Below the pieces are notes generated by a model. That model had not been told where the DNA came from. It did no database searches and worked only from the letters and a program-made list of their open reading frames with translations. Positions 58,130 through 64,000 of a stretch of DNA of 64,000 bases are shown here, piece by piece. The stretch comes from Chrysopilus asiliformis. Lineage: Eukaryota > Arthropoda > Insecta > Diptera > Rhagionidae. The stretch lies in NCBI GenBank assembly GCA_964034945.1, contig OZ035960.1, positions 26,337,487 to 26,401,486 of the forward strand, given 5' to 3'. Position 1 is the stretch's first letter; every line of letters starts with the position of its first letter. A program made the translations under genes and the position numbers.

Positions 58130-59253
58130 ATGAAATGATAAACCAGATTTTTTCCGTAACTATATCACCTCGATTGGACATTAATTAATTTATTTATTGG
58201 GAGCTTCGCCCCTGAATAAGTATTTCGACAAAAATAAGGCTCAAAAATAAGGTTTTTTGCCGCAAAAGGGTTAAGCCCTTGAAATTCTGAGACTAAAATA
58301 GTTTAAGTAGAACACAAATTGCTATGATTCGGCACAAAGTGTCGCGGAATAAATTCTGACAGAGGAATTCCGGTAAAAATCACAAATGTAGACTGCCTCT
58401 AGGGCATTTAAAATTGTTATTCGCCATTTCTCAATGCCAAAAGAAATGTTTAATATCTAAGCTAATTACAAATCTTAAAAAAACGAATATTATTGAGAAG
58501 AAATTCTAAAAAAACTTACTTAAAATCTATTCGCCGCATTCTGATAGCTATTTTAAACACTGAACAACTCTGAGAAGTTTCCATACAACTCTGGCCAATT
58601 TTTGGGCTGATATTAAAAAATCATCAGCATTTTTTTTTTGGTCAAAAAGTTATCAGTGACATCAATTTTTATTTTTTCTGTAATTATTTATACTTCAGAA
58701 ATTACTTAAAATTAACCTCAGAAACAAAATATAAAATATAATATTTCATCTGAATATGTATGCTTTTAAATTTCCTTTTTAATTGCTTTAACATTTTTTT
58801 TCTGACTAATTAGCCACCCACTAATGTTGTCACTACTGGAAAAGCAAAAAAAAAACATTAATGTTACGAATTTCAGATTTTTTTTGATAGCAGCTGAAAA
58901 TTTGGTAGAAATTAAAAAAAACATTTCACTGTTTAGTCATAGGTTTATCCATATTCAATGATTTGACTGAAAAAATCAAAGAGATTATAAAAAAAACAAA
59001 ATTTACAAAATTTGCAAACAATTTATTATAACAGGTTCTATATTAAAATGTTACTCGACAGGAGTTACGAACTATTCCTAGACCGAACCAGTTTTTTTGT
59101 GAGTTTCTCGAAAACGGTGGCTCGCAATGGCAAATTTATAATTTATAAAGGTAAAATGTGTTTAGAAAATGATTTTACATGACTTATCCATACATCAAAA
59201 TCCAGTTGAACCACTCATCTCCCCCTCCCACATACAAATTGAATACTTTTTTT
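58130..59253. other. AT-rich spacer
   Basis: No gene. Fragments such as AAAAGGGTTAAGCCCTTGAAATTCTGAGAC at about 58264 look repeat-derived. Confidence 0.4.
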
Positions 59254-59813
59254 TATACCCGTATGGTGAAACCAAAGGGTATATTAACTTTGCCTTACCG
59301 TTTGTAACGCCAAGATCCCGTCATCACACACAAAAATGAATTACACCAGTGTGTTTAGAATGATAAAAATAATTAATTTCTGCATGTCCGTCCGTCTGTC
59401 TGTCTGTCAGTCTGTCCGTCTGTCTGTGGCGCGGATTGCGGGCGCACGGATTGAGCTAGAGACTTGAAATTTTGCGCAGATCTGATTTTCGTAAAATGCG
59501 AGACTAAGTTCGTTAATGGGCAAAAATGGACCATTAGGGGGGGTACCCCCCATACGAACGAAAACGGTTTTTGTGAATATCTCAAAAACGGTGCATCTTA
59601 TCAAAAAAGTGCAAGAACAAAAGTTATTTAGGATATGATTCTACATAAAACTCCCATACATCAAAATCCGATTGGAATAAATTTTAAAAATTCTTATTGG
59701 AAAGTTTGACTACAAAGTGGAATTTTGGTACAACTGTTCGAATTTTGATACGAATATCACCATACGGGTCTCCAATGATTGCCAGATTGGCTATTATAGC
59801 TTTTGTTATGTTT
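59254..59813 (+). mobile_element. HINE copy H (full length)
   Basis: Begins TATACCCGTATGGTGAAACC and ends AGCTTTTGTTATGTT. GTCC/GTCT core at 59387-59427, GGGGGGTACCCCCC hairpin, CACCATACGGGTCTCCAATG and 3' stem-loop all present. Confidence 0.9.
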
Positions 59814-60108
59814 AATTTTCAAATACGACTATCATACAGCGTCATAACTAGAGGTGATTCTCGAGGGTCGCTTCCAAATTTAGGTCTTTAAATTTGAGGT
59901 TTTCTAAAGAAGGTCTGAGCAATTAATTTTAAGAGGCATACAATAACTTTTGTCGGAGGGCCGTAAATTTTTTTTGTTTCGCCCTGTTTGGCAGCTGTCC
60001 GGTATGACAATTGGATTTTTTTCTATTTTTCAAAAATGGGTTCTAAAAACGCAAGATTTAATGTGGCCTGATTTATTGGCAACTTTTTATATCCCAAAAA
60101 AATAAATT
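59814..60108. other. Spacer between HINE copies H and I
   Basis: About 295 bp of AT-rich DNA with no recognised gene. It may be the unique pre-insertion DNA between two opposed copies. Confidence 0.4.
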
Positions 60109-60643
60109 AAACATAACAAAAGCAATTATTGAAAACCCGTATGGTTCGAACAGTTGTATCAAAATTCGAACAGTTGTAGCAAAATTCCACTTTGAAGTCA
60201 AACTTTCCAATAAGATTTTTTAAAATTTATTCCAATCGGATTTTGATGTATGGGAGTTTTATGTAGAATTATATCCCAAATAACTTTTGTTCTTGCACCT
60301 TTTTGATAAGATGCACGGTTTTTGAGATATTCGCAAAAAACTTTTTCGTTCGTATGGGGGATACCTCCCCTAATGGTCCATTTTCGCCCATTAACGAACT
60401 TAGCCTTGCATTTTTGGAAAACCGAATCTGAATTTTACGAAAGATTATTTCAAGTCTCTAGCTTAATCCGTGCGCCCGTAATCCGCGCCACAGACGGAGA
60501 GACAGACGGACATGCAAAATTCAATTTTTTTTATCATTCTAAACACACTGGTGTAATTCATTTTTGTATGTTATAACGGGATCTTGGCGTTACAAACGGT
60601 AAGGCAAATTTAATATACCCTTTGGTTTCACCATACGGGTATA
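60109..60643 (-). mobile_element. HINE copy I (inverted)
   Basis: From AAACATAACAAAAGCAATTATTG (a damaged 3' stem-loop), through a duplicated GTTCGAACAG/ATTCGAACAG phrase near 60148-60172 and a short GACGGA core at 60494-60511, to TTTCACCATACGGGTATA. It faces copy H across 295 bp. Confidence 0.88.
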
Positions 60644-62060
60644 AAAAATCAGTTCCAGTGTGGGGGTTTTTTCTTGAACTTAAACCAATTTTATTCATAC
60701 AGCTAAAGATTTAAAATTTTCGTTTGTAGTGTGAAAAAGGGCATGGAAATATTTCACGATTAAAGTTTGTAATTCACCATGACTTCAATGATAATATCTC
60801 TGTACGAAGAGTACATGAAAAATTTTTATTGAAAAAAAAAGAAAGACGACGAAAGAAAAACAGAAAATTTCGCTGAATAATAATGTTCCAAGCCAGTGGA
60901 TATTAAAGTGTTATGATTTACGTCCAAGAATAAAAACTTGTCTTGAACTTCATACACTAAAAGTTATTAATAATGACATAAAAAAAAAATTGGTACGTCT
61001 ACCACTCGATTCAGAAGACAGTGAGTGACAAATTGTGGAAACAATTGGTCGATTATGCGCAACCAATCGGAAAGTAATTTAGCTAAGTAGTTACTTTGTT
61101 TAGGTAACGGTTTACGTAACTAGGATATATTTAAGTGAACCATATACGAAATTGTACATTAAGTTTTATGATCCTGCTGACATGTTCAAGGGCAATAAAA
61201 ATGTGAGTTTCGTCTGTTCCAAATATTAGCCGGGTCTTGTATACAAAACAAAATGAAAAAAATACACACAGCATATAGTATATGAGAATGTTTACCTTCC
61301 ATCGAAGACATTAATCATTCATTCATTTGATTTGATTAGAAGTAAGAAATCTCCGTCAGAGATAAGAAAGATTGATAAACGATTGTTTATTTACAAATAG
61401 AATACTGTACGCTACCTGCATTTTAATGAATCTACATTGACAGCTATTGCACATATAGCGATATAGTTTTTTTATGTGTGCCAAACTGAAGTACAGTCAG
61501 ATAGAGTGTGAGGCGTTTGTGACACCTTCAGATTGGTCTTGTATTTCAAATCAGAAACCTTATCAATGTGACTAAAAATTGCCGTACATTGCTGAGGAGG
61601 AAGGGCGTATAACAGTGAGCGACATTTCGCTCGAGAATCTTAGAAATTGGATACGCATGAGGAGCACCTGATAATTCTTCCACATTCAGCTGCAATTAGA
61701 ATCAGAATGTTTTCTTAACGGTGTCTTGCAGGCTATGAAAATGCAAGGCAATGGCCTTTAACAACAAAATGAAACGTTTGCTCAAAGTATTTCATTTGGA
61801 CGGCTGTTTCTTGAAATCAACGAATCATTCAGCAGGAAGACATGATTCTTGTAGACTTTACGTTGGAAAATGTTAAAGTTTTCATGTTGTTGCTAATTTG
61901 GCCACTTAGCATGTTTCCGCGGCAGTTTTTTTTTCGTTTATATTTTCATTCGTTCGGCTACCGTTCTTCTAGCCTCCCCGTCCGATTAAATCAATTTACT
62001 TAATTGAATTTTTTCATATTACTAAATGTTGTACACGTCGTCAATGTTGCCCTTTGACAA
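60644..62060. other. Intergenic DNA, no gene recognised
   Basis: Moderately AT-rich and mostly unique. The part 61470-61760 is less AT-rich, but I found no open frame or splice-consistent exon. Confidence 0.4.
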
Positions 62061-62900
62061 TATTTACTTAATTAAATATATAAAGCAAGAACTCCCTAGA
62101 AAACACTCAAACATAAGACTATATACAAAAATAATATTTACGATAAGTTCGTTGGTAGGTGAGTGCAGGTAGATAAGTTTGCGGGCGGCTAGACGAGCGA
62201 AGCCCTGGCGTTCTTTTGGCTTAACGTTGTCGAACGGAATTTATGCCCCTATTTCTGATTTTCTGGATCTGCTGCTGCTGCTCGATTCACGAAATGTCGC
62301 CGACGTTGTCACTCTAGATTGTTGTTGTCTCTTGCCGTTGTCACAATATTTCACATTAAATTTGTCCCTGAACTAAAGTAAATTTTGTTACGTTGATTTT
62401 CCCATTTTCCAATAAATTAAAATGGACTTATCGAATCGGAAAATCTTAGCACTGGCACAAAGATGATACATTTTTCAACACCAATCATAATTATGCTAAA
62501 TTGACCACATAATTCCCATGACAACGCTGAATCGAAAACAGTTAAATACAAAAATATGTGTTAAATCAATCTTCTTATCACTTGTCGCTTTTTTTCAGGT
62601 TGGATCTTCTTCTGTTATCAATTTTCCAGTCCATCGATTTGGCCCGCCGTTTTTTGACTTTCTTCTGTGAGAAACTAGCGATTTAGTAAAATTATCCTTG
62701 AATCAGCGATAAGAATATTAAGACTTATAAATAAAGTAATTTGGACGACGACAAATCAGAATGACACGAAAATGTTCTTATAGCACTTCACCTTGTCGCT
62801 TTTAGCGCGCCACGCGACCACTAAGAAAATTTTCTACGGGAAAAACTCTACAGGTCGACACTTGAACTATGATTGGAAATTTAAAAAAAAACCGCTAAAG
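62060..62900 (-). other. CpG-containing unique island, possible promoter or 5' UTR
   Basis: 62150-62350 has CpG-bearing, less AT-rich DNA with a (CTG)n/(CAG)n run at 62270-62281. It lies upstream of, and on the strand of, the Asn-rich gene, so it may contain a non-coding first exon or promoter. No defined TATA, initiator or donor was pinned down. The 65-codon plus-strand frame is judged spurious. Confidence 0.25.
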
Positions 62901-64000
62901 TTTTTGTGTAATTTAATGGAGGAAAGATTTACATCCAAACTAAAATCATCAAATTAAAAACCAGTCTGAATCATCAGGCGTGCCTCGATTTAAGACGCCT
63001 TGATATATAAGACGTTTATGCATACGACGATCAATGTTTTATTCTCGGTCTTTACGCTTAATTTCTTCAAAAAACATTTATTAGTTTTTAAATATAGAGC
63101 TTTTAATTGCTGGGGAGCTAAATAAAAGCAGGTCCACATGTGCAGTTTAAATCTTGTAGAAAAAAAATTTATTTTTGCATTTTAAAACGATATTTATTTT
63201 TTTTTGTCTCAAATTCGCCATGCATAAGCTATTTTTATATTTACAAGTTTTTTTTTTGACCAAATTAAATTTACACATCGAAATAAATATTTTGCAATAT
63301 TCAAATTCAGCATTTCACAAGTCAAATTTAGCATTTTGTAAATCAAAATTGACGATTTACAAATCAAATTCGTCTAAAAAGATTGTAGCAGGTTTTTCTT
63401 TGTCTAAAGGGCGTGAGACCGATTGATATCAATTTTTTTTACCAGACGTTGTTATTGATGTAAGTACCGTTTTGTAACCCCTTAAACGCTTTATAACGGG
63501 CAGTAGAGGAAGGGGAAGCAAAAACTTTAAAAATAACTTTCTCGAGAATCGCCAGTCTGATTTTCTTGATAAAATATATATTGTAGGAACGCATTCGACA
63601 ATCTTGAGAAAAAATATTGTTTTTTTGACACGTATAAATTTAAAAAAACAATTAAATTTTTTTTACAGAATTTGGGCCGAGCACTATCATTGTTTTTTCA
63701 TAAAAAATCCTTTGTATATTACACTGTAATATATATTTTCGCCAAAAAATTGAAGTAATAGAACATAGTAAAATCTATGATTTTATTACATGGGTATTAG
63801 TGCCCCACATACCTCTACATATTAATACCCAGCCTGTTTGCAGCCAAAGATATTTCAATCATTATAGTATAATTTAACATCGCTTTTCCGATTCTGTAAT
63901 TGATTTGGCCAGATTAGCTCTAATTTAAATAAAAGACTATTTTTCCATTTGACTGATTTTTTTGTTGGTTTTTCTTGTTGCCGGGAATATTTTAATCAGT
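62901..64000. other. AT-rich flank, no gene recognised
   Basis: Only short biased frames. TTTAAGACGCCTTGATATATAAGACG at about 62990 resembles the end of the MITE in WDR59 intron 13. Confidence 0.4.

Noticed and set aside
16015..60576. Recurring open frame of about 60-95 codons across the HINE copies
   Set aside because: The frames in different copies match because the DNA is a repeat; they cross the GTCY microsatellite, start at arbitrary points, and occur in both sense and antisense. There is no sign of constraint on the protein.
62179..62376. 65-codon plus-strand frame with a Leu run
   Set aside because: Follows a CTG repeat and shows no homology or splice context; more likely noncoding.

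Overview
This is a window of an AT-rich eukaryotic nuclear genome, almost certainly an arthropod and most likely a dipteran insect. The evidence is split genes with short GT-AG introns, single-copy animal genes whose proteins read as insect orthologues, Asn-rich and Ala-rich homopolymer runs, and an abundant short mobile element with a GTCY microsatellite core of the mini-me/DINE-1 type best known from Diptera. I see no bacterial operon, rRNA, functional tRNA or CRISPR array.

Six genes could be rebuilt completely, with every exon junction in phase. They are POMP, proteasome assembly factor (minus, 3072-3696); API5, apoptosis inhibitor 5 (plus, 4666-7646); an unnamed 477-aa predicted membrane protein with a signal sequence and one C2H2 finger (minus, 9882-13640); DNAJB11/ERdj3, ER co-chaperone (minus, 18771-20257); UTP23, small-subunit processome factor (plus, 21288-22265); and varicose, a PALS2/MPP6-type MAGUK (minus, 22475-37118, with one intron of about 12.1 kb). 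A seventh complete gene, WDR59, a GATOR2 subunit (plus, 38289-44467), has 19 exons. An eighth, on the minus strand (50849-54416, with a possible 5' exon at 56182-56218), has a large 3' exon coding for an Asn-rich, regulator-like protein that I cannot name.

The genes are ordinary housekeeping or epithelial genes and do not form one pathway. Three neighbouring pairs are head to head (POMP/API5, DNAJB11/UTP23, varicose/WDR59) with 1.0-1.2 kb between start codons. UTP23 and varicose converge with about 210 bp between stop codons.

Most of the rest is transposon debris. Nine copies of one Helentron-like short element (about 560 bp, ACCCGTATGGTG subterminal inverted repeats, GTCY core, 3' stem-loop) occur singly, in tandem and in inverted clusters. 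A 790-bp hAT-like element sits inside one of them between perfect 8-bp target duplications. A piggyBac-type MITE has TTAA duplications. At least seven other inverted-repeat elements lie in introns or spacers, several inside WDR59, API5 and varicose introns. No intact transposase, reverse transcriptase or Rep/helicase gene was seen.

I did not find a clearly new biological system. The two least explained genes are the predicted luminal C2H2 membrane protein and the 1.2-kb-residue Asn-rich protein.
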